From NCBI GenBank assembly GCA_027858235.1, contig JAQIDC010000031.1, positions 1 to 45,279 on the forward strand: a stretch of DNA of 45,279 bases, read 5' to 3'. The notes beneath the pieces were generated by a model. The model was not told the DNA's origin. It saw only the letters and a program-made list of their open reading frames with translations, and searched no databases. Of this stretch, positions 7,506-15,316 are shown in pieces. The position numbers and the translations under genes are program-made. The stretch comes from Patescibacteria group bacterium. Lineage in GTDB: Bacteria > Patescibacteriota > Patescibacteriia > Patescibacteriales > BM507. Each line of letters begins with the position of its first letter. Position 1 is the first letter of the stretch.

Positions 7506-8018
7506 TTAATTATTTTCATGATTTTTCCTTATTTTAATTGCCAATTTTTCAAGCTCCCCTAAATCTGCTTGTTTACTATCATTTGATGAAATATAGCCTT
7601 TATATTCCTCAAAATAAGTTTCTACTTCGCTGTGATGTTGTCTCCATTCACCTTTTTTTATATAACCCGTTCCATGCATTGGGAATAGCTTTATGTGAGC
7701 GTGGTCAATTCCGGTTCCTTCCATTATTAAGCCAACACGACCGACATCTTCAAAATAATTTTCTAAAATTTTAGCTACTTTTTTAGCCACCAAGACAAAC
7801 TCTGCTAATTCATTATCGGGCATACCGAGAACATCGCTAGAAAAATGCTTCTTTGGCATAATGGACGTAAAACCAAGAGTGTTTGGAAAAGGACTAAGCC
7901 AAGCCATGTACTTCTCATCTTCATAGATAGCTCCATTCCCCATCGGAGAAATATTGCCTTTTGCAATTTCACAAAGAATACAATCCCCTTTTTCTGTTTT
8001 TGATTTATAATCTGGCAT
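7506..8018 (-). CDS. HIT-family nucleotide-binding protein
   Basis: A 170-residue histidine-triad-type hydrolase or transferase acting on nucleotide conjugates. The N-terminal CILCEIAKGNISP is a typical HIT zinc-binding start. The active-site region GTGIDHAHIKLFPMHG keeps H-x-H, but the third triad His is Lys, as in some HIT relatives. The C-terminal 45 residues are an extension with repeated charged residues. It lies between the histidine kinase and the NudB-like gene, both closely spaced. A fragment resembling its N-terminus occurs again at about 10440. Confidence 0.82.
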   Translation of the reverse strand: MPDYKSKTEKGDCILCEIAKGNISPMGNGAIYEDEKYMAWLSPFPNTLGFTSIMPKKHFSSDVLGMPDNELAEFVLVAKKVAKILENYFEDVGRVGLIMEGTGIDHAHIKLFPMHGTGYIKKGEWRQHHSEVETYFEEYKGYISSNDSKQADLGELEKLAIKIRKNHENN

Positions 8019-8053
8019 AGATAAAAAACTTTATTTAAGTTAATACCCAATAA

Positions 8054-10162
8054 TTAATCATTCACAAGAGGAAGACTAATACTAAAAACAGAACCTTTGT
8101 CTACTGTTGTGCTTTCAAGTCTTAGCTCCCCATTGTTTGCTTCCATTATTTTTGAAGAAATATACAAACTTAGACCGCCACCGTCTGGATGATAGAGAGA
8201 TGCATCAGAACTTCTGTGAAATTTTTTAAATAGCCCAAGGCTTTTTTTATCTTTTATTCCAATCCCTGTGTCAGCAAACAAAACTTTCAAAAAAGGTTTT
8301 GTTTTTTTGTGAATCATTTTAAATGACACATTCACACCCCCCTTACTTGTATAATAAGTAGAATTTTCAAGTATATTTGCTATAACATGCTCAACAAATT
8401 TTTTATCTCCAATTACCAATTTATTATTTTCAAACTTTTCAACTTTGATTTTTAATTTTTTGTTCTTAAACACTTTCCAATTTTTTATTTTTTTGACCTC
8501 TTTTTCTACTATTTTTTTCAAATCTAGTTTCTCGAGATTCGTTTTTCTTCTCTTGCCTTCAAATTCGTAAGCATCCCAATATTCGAAGAGAAAATTTTCC
8601 ATCTGAGTAATGCCTTCAGCAATTGTTTTCATACTCTCTTTCCTTGGCATAATCTTGTTTTGAAGAGAATCGAAACCTATTTTAATTATTGATAATGGAG
8701 TGTTCATCTGGTGATTTATTATCCGTAAAAATTCACTCTTCATTGCCAATAATTCCTCAAGGTTCTTCGATTTTTCTTCTGTTTTTTTATAAAGATAGGC
8801 ATTAGAAAGAGATGTCGCTATTATAGATCCAGAAATATTTAATACATTTATATCATCATTGTTAAAATTATCTTTTGATTCTTTGTGTCCAATAGCCAGG
8901 ATACCGATAAGCTTGTCTTTCAAAAGGAGTGGAACTAAAGCGCAGATATTAAGTTTTTTATAAATGTCTAGAATACTTTTACTATACTCTATTCCATCAC
9001 GATACAATTCATCAAAAACAACAGTTTTTCCGTCCAAAATATACCGATGATGCAAGTTTTTATCTATAGCAATCTTTTTAATTTTCCCTTGTCGAATGTT
9101 TCTATTGTAACTAATCGTATAGGTCTCTTCTTCCTTGTCGTGGTCCAGAATAGCAATAGATTTTAGTTTTAGATTTGATGACAAGACCTTATAGATATGG
9201 TTATTTATTTCGTTTGTGTCTAGTGTTGAACTTAATCCCTTACTTAAGGATGAAACAAGTTGTCCTGGGTCATATAGAGAGGTGAAAAAATATTTATTAG
9301 CAATTTTATATGCATTATCTTTTAAGGGGATAAAGATTAATAACCCGACAACAAAGATAATTATATCAAAAATATTTAACGGAGAAGCAGCATTGTAAAA
9401 TACTGAGCGAAGTACGGCCATTATAAGAACTGTTAATGACAAAGAGAGGATATAGACAGAAGATTCTCTAAGAACAAGTTTTATGTTTAAAAAACGGTGA
9501 GCAATAATTGAGTAGGCAACCATTAAAATCCAGACCGTAACTAGAATAAAACCAAAAGGAGGAATATAATAGCCATACCAATAAAATAAAGAGGGAGCAA
9601 GCCCTATTAAACCTAGAATTATTCCCAAAGTAATAAATCTAGCCTGAGCTCTTTTGTGCCCAGTTGACCTAAAATAAAACTTCAGCAAAAGATAAAGGGG
9701 GAAGAGCAGAGAAAGAAAATAATAAAAGACAAAGAAGAGAAAACCTAGACCAGGCGTAGGCCACAAACCTACCCCAGAAATTTGTTGTACACCAGTAATA
9801 AAAAAAGGAGATAATATTGCCAAAAGTAAAAGGGCAGATACTATGTATGATGCTATTAAAAAATTTCTATATTCTTTAATTCTGTCAACGAATAAAAGGG
9901 AAAAGTGAGTGAAAAATACAAACAAGAATGGAGTCGGCAAGTGAAGAATTTGAAAATATAGGATAATCTTATCATCAGGGATGGTTAGATAGGCCATAGA
10001 CACAAGACTGTAAAGAGAAAGAAAAAACAAGTGATAAAAATAATATTTTCCTGATAATGAATATCTTCCCTTGAAATAAAACAAACCCGTAACAACGAGC
10101 ATTGTTGCAGTGTTTAGACTGGCAGTTATAGCGAGAAATGTCTCCATATAAAATTCTACCAC
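8054..10162 (-). CDS. Sensor histidine kinase with 7TM and GAF domains
   Basis: A 702-residue sensor kinase. Seven or eight hydrophobic segments fill residues about 5-285, in the style of the 7TM-type N-terminal sensor module. A GAF-like region follows (about 310-460), then a HisKA domain with phosphoacceptor His484 in INHQMNTPLSIIK. The ATPase domain has an N-box (VIANILENSTYY), G1 (FADTGIGIKD) and G2 (PDGGGLSLYI). No response regulator is encoded nearby, so its partner must be elsewhere. A stimulus cannot be assigned. The first of two in-frame ATGs (residue 1 or 6) is taken, without SD support. Confidence 0.9.
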   Translation of the reverse strand: MVEFYMETFLAITASLNTATMLVVTGLFYFKGRYSLSGKYYFYHLFFLSLYSLVSMAYLTIPDDKIILYFQILHLPTPFLFVFFTHFSLLFVDRIKEYRNFLIASYIVSALLLLAILSPFFITGVQQISGVGLWPTPGLGFLFFVFYYFLSLLFPLYLLLKFYFRSTGHKRAQARFITLGIILGLIGLAPSLFYWYGYYIPPFGFILVTVWILMVAYSIIAHRFLNIKLVLRESSVYILSLSLTVLIMAVLRSVFYNAASPLNIFDIIIFVVGLLIFIPLKDNAYKIANKYFFTSLYDPGQLVSSLSKGLSSTLDTNEINNHIYKVLSSNLKLKSIAILDHDKEEETYTISYNRNIRQGKIKKIAIDKNLHHRYILDGKTVVFDELYRDGIEYSKSILDIYKKLNICALVPLLLKDKLIGILAIGHKESKDNFNNDDINVLNISGSIIATSLSNAYLYKKTEEKSKNLEELLAMKSEFLRIINHQMNTPLSIIKIGFDSLQNKIMPRKESMKTIAEGITQMENFLFEYWDAYEFEGKRRKTNLEKLDLKKIVEKEVKKIKNWKVFKNKKLKIKVEKFENNKLVIGDKKFVEHVIANILENSTYYTSKGGVNVSFKMIHKKTKPFLKVLFADTGIGIKDKKSLGLFKKFHRSSDASLYHPDGGGLSLYISSKIMEANNGELRLESTTVDKGSVFSISLPLVND

Positions 10163-10250
10163 CCCGCGCCTAGTCGCTCAAGTGGATATTACTATTTCTT
10201 TTTAATATTATAACACATCTTCTTGTTTTTTTCATCAATTTTTAATATTT

Positions 10251-10276
10251 AAAAAAAGAGAGTATGTTCTACTCTC
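10251..10276 (-). terminator. Minus-strand terminator in the scar region
   Basis: A 7-bp stem (GAGAGTA at 10258-10264 with TACTCTC at 10270-10276) followed on the minus strand by seven T residues (complement of 10251-10257). It would end transcripts coming from the phosphotransferase gene through the gene remnants. Confidence 0.8.
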
Positions 10277-10315
10277 CTTTAAGACATCTCTTAAACACGC
10301 TGATGAGGCCGTAAC

Positions 10316-10434
10316 TTCTTACTTTTAACTTCCCCCTTTACTCTGAGTGAACCACAAACCTTAAAAAAACTCCACAAAAAGAGGATGTGGGGCCAGGGGT
10401 CTTGAGATGTACTCTGAGTGGAATTGAGTTCCGA
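10316..10434 (-). pseudogene. Remnant of the pyrG 3' end
   Basis: On the minus strand this reads GTQFHSEYISRPLAPHPLFV, then EFF and a stop. It matches the real PyrG C-terminus (GTQFHPEYISRPLDPHPLFV) encoded near 15400. After a one-base insertion the match continues through the last codons up to the KVKSKK-like end. The conserved FHPE has become FHSE. No start or upstream part remains, so this is a decayed duplicate or relic about 5 kb from the functional gene. Confidence 0.85.
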
Positions 10435-10436
10435 TA

Positions 10437-10470
10437 AAATATTGCCTTTTGCTATTTCACAAAAATACAT
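10437..10470 (-). pseudogene. Remnant of a HIT gene N-terminus
   Basis: The minus-strand sequence encodes FCEIAKGNI, nearly the same at base level as the start of the HIT gene at about 7950-7975 (ILCEIAKGNIS). It is joined directly to the pyrG remnant. Together they leave a 53-residue chimeric frame starting at 10470 that is probably not a gene. The rest of 10163-10564 holds a terminator and no other gene that I can support. Confidence 0.7.
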
Positions 10471-10564
10471 TTATTTTTTTTGTTTTAGCATCGTATTTTG
10501 CCATAAAAATTAAAATTATTTACTTTAAGATTTAGAGTGTTCTATGAAGTCATTCATTTTTTCC

Positions 10565-11512
10565 TTAAAGCTTTTTTGATAATTCGTCCAAGGCTTCTTT
10601 AAACTCTTTTATGTGGTGCTTATCACTTTTTGATTTTATCCTATAACAATTTGATTCCGCTCGGATAATTTGTTGGAAAATTATCCCATTTTTAAATAAT
10701 CTCCTAGCCCTTTCTATTGTTAGATTTTGCAGTAAATCTTCTTCTTTCATTTTTTTAAAATAGTGTTTGAGATATTTGTCTTTTTCTGTCTTCTTCAAAT
10801 GTACCAACAGATAGGCTAAATCATACCAGGGCTGAGCCTTCGACATTCCCAACCAATCAATAGTAAATATTTTTTTATTAGCCCCGAAAATAATATTGTT
10901 TGGCTTATAGTCACCGTGACCCAAGAAATAATTATCACCGCTAATTTTTAAGCTTTGGGTAATATTTGAAATATTAACATTTTTTAGAAAATTATCCCAC
11001 TTCGGATTTGAACTACCAACAATTTCTTTATAGCTTGGTATTCCAATTTTCTTTATTAGAACTATAGCCTCATTTAGTCTTCTCTCTAGTGGTTTTTCTT
11101 CAAATACTCTTGACACCTTACGTTTATCTTTTAAGTTGTTTTTTGAAGAATGGATAAGGACAAGATTTTCTACAGCCATTAAGTAGTGTTTGTGCAAATA
11201 CTTGGATGATAGTTTATCAACTAAGTTTTGAAAAAGAAGTCCATCAACATATTCTTGGATATAATGCTTCTTATACCTGCCGACATATTTTGGTTTATCA
11301 AAAACATCAATTAATTCTATATTAAAAAGATTTTTTGTTTCTTGATTTGTGTGTTTTTGGCTCTCATATGATTTAAGTAAATATTTTTCTTTACTGTTTT
11401 TTATAGTAAAAACCTTGGTTGAACTGCTCCCTGGGTGTTTTAATTCATATATTTTTTCAATTTGAATCTTTTTATGGAGAATTTTCTGTATTATTTCTTT
11501 GTTGCTTTCCAT
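10565..11512 (-). CDS. Aminoglycoside phosphotransferase-like kinase
   Basis: A 315-residue protein of the APH/choline-kinase fold. The catalytic loop is YFLGHGDYKPNNIIFG (about residues 193-208), followed by the metal-binding KIFTIDWLGM and the typical AQPWYDLAYLLVHL. The N-terminal lobe has the expected SSTKVFTIKNSKEKYLLKSY nucleotide-binding strand-lysine pattern. The natural substrate is unknown; most members outside resistance clusters phosphorylate small metabolites. Nothing here indicates drug resistance. Its start lies five bases after the DUF1653 gene, so both are likely one unit. Confidence 0.82.
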   Translation of the reverse strand: MESNKEIIQKILHKKIQIEKIYELKHPGSSSTKVFTIKNSKEKYLLKSYESQKHTNQETKNLFNIELIDVFDKPKYVGRYKKHYIQEYVDGLLFQNLVDKLSSKYLHKHYLMAVENLVLIHSSKNNLKDKRKVSRVFEEKPLERRLNEAIVLIKKIGIPSYKEIVGSSNPKWDNFLKNVNISNITQSLKISGDNYFLGHGDYKPNNIIFGANKKIFTIDWLGMSKAQPWYDLAYLLVHLKKTEKDKYLKHYFKKMKEEDLLQNLTIERARRLFKNGIIFQQIIRAESNCYRIKSKSDKHHIKEFKEALDELSKKL

Positions 11513-11517
11513 AATAT

Positions 11518-11739
11518 TTAATCACCTAAATACTTAAATCTCGAAACTTTTTTACCATCATCATCAACTTTCTCCATAAACATTTTTTTTGGTCTAACAA
11601 ATAAAGCATTATCTCCAAGTTCAGGGATATTATACAGAGCTCGATATACAACAAGCTCTTCTAAGGTTTCACTATGGTGAGCAACACCAATCACCTCATA
11701 AAATTTCCCTTTGTAATGTTTGTACTTTCCAAGTTCCAT
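11518..11739 (-). CDS. DUF1653-family protein
   Basis: A 73-residue protein with the pattern GKYKHYKGKFYEVIGVAHHS, then EELVVYRALYN and LFVRPKKMFMEKV, characteristic of DUF1653 (a small SH3-like fold of unknown function). Full family length. It lies between the ABC transporter ATPase and the phosphotransferase gene on the same strand, with 42 and five bases of spacing. No functional inference is made. Confidence 0.85.
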   Translation of the reverse strand: MELGKYKHYKGKFYEVIGVAHHSETLEELVVYRALYNIPELGDNALFVRPKKMFMEKVDDDGKKVSRFKYLGD

Positions 11740-11781
11740 AAAATATATTTTTTCTAAGACTTCATAACGCCGATAATTTCT

Positions 11782-12450
11782 TTACTCATCTTGTATAACC
11801 CCATCTTTTAACCATATCACTCTATCGACATATTTTTTATCGTCAGGTTCATGAGTTACCATTATAATGGTTTGACCGATTTTTTTATTAAGTTCTCTAA
11901 ATAATTTCAAGATTGCCATTGACGATTCGGTGTCTAGATTTGCTGTCGGTTCGTCGGCAAACAAAATTATCGGATCGTTTATTAATGCTCTGGCAATTGC
12001 TACTCTTTGTTGCTCCCCTCCTGACATTTCTTTAGGCAGGTGGTGTAGTCTATCACCAAGACCAACTTTATCTAGCATTTCAGAGGCTTTTTTTATATAA
12101 TCCTTTTTAGCCACATTGGAAAGCATTAAGGGCAGGTAAACTGATTCGAGTGCTGTTAATTCTGGAAGTAGAGCGTAGGATTGAAAAACATAACCCAGCT
12201 TTTCAAGACGGAAATCAGATTTTTGTTTTTCAGTAAATGACATAAGATTGATTCCGTCCATAATAACCTCTCCAGAACTTGGAATATCGAGTAAGCCAAG
12301 CTGATGCAAGAGTGTTGATTTCCCAGAACCACTACGACCCATAAGCGCTACGAATTCACCCTTTTTAACACCAAAATTGATATTCTTAAGCGCATGCGTA
12401 GGAACTTTACCTTCGTATGTTTTTTTTAAATTTTTTACTTCAATAATCAT
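11782..12450 (-). CDS. ABC transporter ATP-binding protein (LolD/MacB type)
   Basis: A 222-residue ATPase that would power the adjacent permease. Walker A is GRSGSGKST (about residues 38-46), the signature is MSGGEQQRVAIARAL and Walker B is IILFADEPTANLD. The H-loop is in IIMVTHEPDD. Length and motifs match the MacB/LolD/FtsE group, which export peptides or lipoproteins or act on envelope proteins. It starts 16 bases after the permease stop, forming a two-gene operon. Confidence 0.95.
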   Translation of the reverse strand: MIIEVKNLKKTYEGKVPTHALKNINFGVKKGEFVALMGRSGSGKSTLLHQLGLLDIPSSGEVIMDGINLMSFTEKQKSDFRLEKLGYVFQSYALLPELTALESVYLPLMLSNVAKKDYIKKASEMLDKVGLGDRLHHLPKEMSGGEQQRVAIARALINDPIILFADEPTANLDTESSMAILKLFRELNKKIGQTIIMVTHEPDDKKYVDRVIWLKDGVIQDE

Positions 12451-12466
12451 ATTTTAATGTTGAGTC

Positions 12467-13678
12467 CTACCCCCAAATTGATTTTAATATATCTTCTTTT
12501 GCACCACGATAAGCTGGGAAAAATCCACCTATTAACGCTGCAACTATTAAACTAATATTACTTATCCTAACAATATCAAATGTCACTTTCAATGACACCC
12601 AACCAACTGGAAAATCCAGCGGGTTTGATATAAAATACGGCCTCACAACAAACAAAATTAACGATGCACCAAAAATAACACCAATTACACCGTAAAATAA
12701 AGCCTGCATTACAAAATAGAGAACAATCGTGCTTTCTTTCATCCCAATTGCCTTCAATATTCCAATTTGTTTTCTTTTATTTACTACGCTGACAAATATA
12801 ATAATAAATATCGTAACTCCAGCAACTATTGTTCCAATCACTCCAAGAATAATACTAATCATTGTAAAACTTTTGCTAGCACTGGAAGTAAAGCCCATTA
12901 AATCACTCCATTTTTTTATATCTTCGCTTTGTAAACCCAACTTTCTTATTTCCCCTATATAAATATCCTCATTACCAATGTCCTCAATTTTCACTATTAT
13001 TTCTGAGGCCTGATTATGAACTTTTAGAACAGATTCCATTTCTTTTTCTGTCAAAAAAACTGTTTGATCGACTTGAGTACTTTTTGTACTAAAAATACCA
13101 CCTACTTTGTAAGTTCTTTTAATCCCATTACTAAAGCTAACATCTATTTTATCACCAACCGTAACACCAAGACTTAAATGCTCTAAACTTCCACCGTAGC
13201 CTCCTGCAACTTCTTTCCCTATCATTATTACATCTCTATCTGTTTCTTTTAGAAAAGAACCGTCAATCATTGATTCATGAATTTTCGTAACACTTTTTTC
13301 ATCTTCTGTATTTATAGACTTCAAAAGCCACCGACCACTTTTTATATCTTTGCCATCATTTTTTTCATCATATTTTATAATGGTGCTGTCGAGATAATGT
13401 TTCGAACTTCCAATAACCCCAGGAATAGTAGTAATTAATTCCATAGCACTGCTGTTGTTAATATATCTTTCATCGATTGCTGGCTCTATTACAATATTTC
13501 CGTATTGATTATCGATTGATTGTGTATTTATAGCCTCAACAATTCCTCCAAAAACAGAAGAAATAAAAACAAGATTAACATATGCCAATGTCATAATAAG
13601 AATAGTCATGGCCAATGTCCCCTTGTTCCCTCTTTTTATTGAAGTATATGCTAAAAAAAATGCTGTTTTTATATTCAT
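12467..13678 (-). CDS. ABC transporter permease (FtsX/MacB type)
   Basis: A 403-residue membrane protein with the FtsX/MacB topology. One N-terminal helix (about 18-45) is followed by a large extracytoplasmic domain (about 50-270). Three helices lie near 275-305, 320-350 and 370-395. The block KRKQIGILKAIGMKESTI is typical of the cytoplasmic loop before the third helix. It pairs with the ATPase downstream. There is no periplasmic adaptor gene nearby, consistent with a cell without an outer membrane. The substrate is unknown. Confidence 0.9.
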   Translation of the reverse strand: MNIKTAFFLAYTSIKRGNKGTLAMTILIMTLAYVNLVFISSVFGGIVEAINTQSIDNQYGNIVIEPAIDERYINNSSAMELITTIPGVIGSSKHYLDSTIIKYDEKNDGKDIKSGRWLLKSINTEDEKSVTKIHESMIDGSFLKETDRDVIMIGKEVAGGYGGSLEHLSLGVTVGDKIDVSFSNGIKRTYKVGGIFSTKSTQVDQTVFLTEKEMESVLKVHNQASEIIVKIEDIGNEDIYIGEIRKLGLQSEDIKKWSDLMGFTSSASKSFTMISIILGVIGTIVAGVTIFIIIFVSVVNKRKQIGILKAIGMKESTIVLYFVMQALFYGVIGVIFGASLILFVVRPYFISNPLDFPVGWVSLKVTFDIVRISNISLIVAALIGGFFPAYRGAKEDILKSIWG

Positions 13679-13725
13679 TTGGAATTTAATTTAAAATCTA
13701 ATAAGTTTTTATACTATTTTTTATA

Positions 13726-13734
13726 ATTATACCA
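13726..13734 (-). promoter_or_regulatory. Extended -10 promoter of the ABC operon
   Basis: On the minus strand TGGTATAAT, an extended -10 motif, lies 48 bases upstream of the permease ATG. No clear -35 is present, which extended -10 promoters tolerate. Confidence 0.5.
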
Positions 13735-13897
13735 GTTAATACTAACCACCACCACATTAGAGAAAGACAGAGAATATTTTGTTAATTGAGTAGTTCTATT
13801 ATCAGCGACTTTAGTTTTAGGAATTTTATAGCACTAAGAAAAATAACCAGAACTAGCAAAAAAAGAGATTGCTATCTGGGAAGTAGAATCAATAAAA

Positions 13898-14116
13898 TTA
13901 TATTTCATTTCTCATTTTCTTAATTCCTGCCCGTAAAAGAAAAGATAGAGCTACAACCAAAGCGATAGCAATTATAATTAAGGGAATAATCATCAAAAAT
14001 GACCCACCAGAGCTTATTCCAATAAAAGAAAATAAAGCAGCATAGGCGATTATCAGCACCATGAGAATTATAGACAAAGAAATCATTATAATTCCTAATA
14101 TTTTTGATTTTTGCAT
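13898..14116 (-). CDS. Small two-helix membrane protein
   Basis: A 72-residue protein, nearly all hydrophobic, with helices at about residues 7-32 and 40-62 and a short basic tail (RAGIKKMRNEI). No SD is visible before the ATG. The function and family are unknown. About 220 bases separate it from the ABC operon, and no terminator is evident in between. Confidence 0.5.
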   Translation of the reverse strand: MQKSKILGIIMISLSIILMVLIIAYAALFSFIGISSGGSFLMIIPLIIIAIALVVALSFLLRAGIKKMRNEI

Positions 14117-14149
14117 TAATCTAATTTATTTAATTACCTGATCATGTTA

Positions 14150-14351
14150 TTTAGTGACGGCTTGCAATATAACACCGGGTACAACCCGGAGCCAGCAAAT
14201 TATGGATACTAGATTGATCTTGGTTTAGCTATGAGCCAACAAGGAATTGTGGTTACAACCTAGAGACTAACCTTAAGTAAGCTTCCGTTATCAAAATCCC
14301 CAAAGACACTAGCATGCATTCCATATAGAAAGTCATCGACTTGCTGGCTCC
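14150..14351. other. Possible structured RNA or element-end region
   Basis: This 200-base non-coding stretch is richer in G and C than its surroundings and can fold. An 11-bp inverted repeat closes it (GGAGCCAGCAA at 14188-14198 with TTGCTGGCTCC at 14341-14351). Inside or beside it are CCGGG/CCCGG (14175-14179, 14185-14189) and a GGTTA/TAACC pair. I found no open frame of note. The right arm overlaps the hairpin bordering the REP-type transposase, so the two structures would compete. It resembles no RNA family that I can name. Confidence 0.4.
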
Positions 14352-14368
14352 ATACTGTGTGTGGAGTC
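14346..14368. repeat. Hairpin bordering the Y1 transposase, 3' side
   Basis: CTCCATAC pairs with GTGTGGAG across a 3-base loop, and two further base pairs extend the stem. It closely matches the hairpin on the other side of the transposase gene (14952-14974). Confidence 0.7.
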
Positions 14369-14383
14369 TTTTTGCTGAGCGTG

Positions 14384-14923
14384 TTAGTAGTCATCGAGAT
14401 TAATTATATTATTATCGTCCAATATCCTATTCCTTGCCGATGAATAAAACCAATTTTCTGGTAAGGCGACGAATTCTTTTCTTGTTGGATTTTTGTAAAT
14501 GTAATTTATCTTCTCAAGCAAAAACTTTTCACTCAAAACTGGTTCGGGATAATTTTCTCTTTGCCATAACTGATTTTCATAGCCCTTTTTTCTTGAAAAA
14601 CTATTCTTTACTAAATTTAAAATATATCTTCGATTATCTTTTTCTAATAGTTTGAAGATTTCTTTAGTTGTGTGTTTTTTAAAGTCACTGATTACCTGAG
14701 ATAAAATATTTCCGTCTTTTGCTTTCACTATCAGGTGAATATGGTTGGTCATAATTACATATTCAAATATTTTTAAACCCTTATTATTCTGACAGTATTT
14801 TAAACTTTCAATTATCACCTTGAAATATTCTGGCTTCGTAAATATGTCTATCCATTCAATTACAGTGATAGTAATAAAGTGCGGTATATTTTCATTTTCT
14901 TCGTTAATCCTTAGTGTTGGCAT
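14384..14923 (-). CDS. Y1 transposase of the REP-associated (RAYT) type
   Basis: A 179-residue single-strand DNA transposase of the IS200/REP group. The HUH pair is in YVIMTNHIHLIVKA (about residues 57-70). The REP-type C-terminal block is LWQRENYPEPVL followed by LLEKINYIYKNPTRKEFV; a tyrosine there is the likely nucleophile. The frame is intact. It begins four bases after a truncated NUDIX gene and is bordered on both sides by matching hairpins, as expected for elements whose transposase recognises subterminal hairpins. Palindromic REP-like repeats elsewhere in the window could be its substrates, but their sequence differs from these hairpins. Confidence 0.85.
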   Translation of the reverse strand: MPTLRINEENENIPHFITITVIEWIDIFTKPEYFKVIIESLKYCQNNKGLKIFEYVIMTNHIHLIVKAKDGNILSQVISDFKKHTTKEIFKLLEKDNRRYILNLVKNSFSRKKGYENQLWQRENYPEPVLSEKFLLEKINYIYKNPTRKEFVALPENWFYSSARNRILDDNNIINLDDY

Positions 14924-14927
14924 ATAG

Positions 14928-15224
14928 TTATATTGTCACGGTTTGCATTTTGGCTCCATACAGAGTATGGAGCCGTCTGGTTTTACCATTTGAGGCTGGT
15001 CTTTTGTAGATCGGTAATTTTTTGATAAACACTAAATTTTTAATACCAGCTTCTTCATAGATCTCTCTTTTGGAAGTATCATAAAAACTTTCATCATTTT
15101 CAACTCCACCTTTAGGAAAGTCCCATGTACCCATATCTGCCATATATATTATTGCTATTTGGTTTTTATCATTTATTACAATTCCACCTCCACAGTTTAT
15201 TATTTTGTAGTCTTTAATATCCAT
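14928..15224 (-). CDS. Truncated NUDIX hydrolase
   Basis: A 98-residue NUDIX protein with an intact box (FPKGGVENDESFYDTSKR, then EIYEEAGI; about residues 36-59). Only 37 residues follow the box, whereas the fold normally needs about 60-80 more. The last residues (LYGAKMQTVTI) are encoded by the hairpin and the sequence leading into the Y1 transposase. The simplest reading is that the transposable element removed the original 3' end. No matching C-terminal part was found beyond the element. Activity is doubtful. Confidence 0.75.
   Translation of the reverse strand: MDIKDYKIINCGGGIVINDKNQIAIIYMADMGTWDFPKGGVENDESFYDTSKREIYEEAGIKNLVFIKKLPIYKRPASNGKTRRLHTLYGAKMQTVTI
14952..14974. repeat. Hairpin bordering the Y1 transposase, 5' side
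   Basis: A perfect 9-bp stem, GGCTCCATA with TATGGAGCC, and a 5-base loop. It lies inside the end of the truncated NUDIX frame and mirrors the hairpin at 14346-14368. Confidence 0.75.
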
Positions 15225-15280
15225 AGAAATATATAAAATTTAAAATATTCATTCGAAATTTATTGAAATCACTTTTATTT

Positions 15281-15311
15281 TCTGGATTCCCAGTCAAGCT
15301 GAGAATGACAA
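15281..15311. repeat. REP-like palindrome, family A copy 1
   Basis: TCTGGATTCCCAG, then TCAAG, then CTGAGAATGACAA. This is the inverted orientation of the palindrome at 37411-37446 (same TGTCATTC and GAATCCAGA flanks and the same CTTGA loop). It lies just after pyrG. Confidence 0.75.
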
Positions 15312-15316
15312 GGGGC

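Noticed and set aside
10316-10470. The 53-residue chimeric frame as a novel gene
   Set aside because: Its bases match HIT and pyrG in other frames, so the frame arises by chance from two fused remnants.
14384-14923. The Y1 transposase as a member of an IS605 system with TnpB
   Set aside because: No TnpB gene or guide-RNA-like right end is present; the REP-type C-terminus indicates a stand-alone RAYT-like gene.
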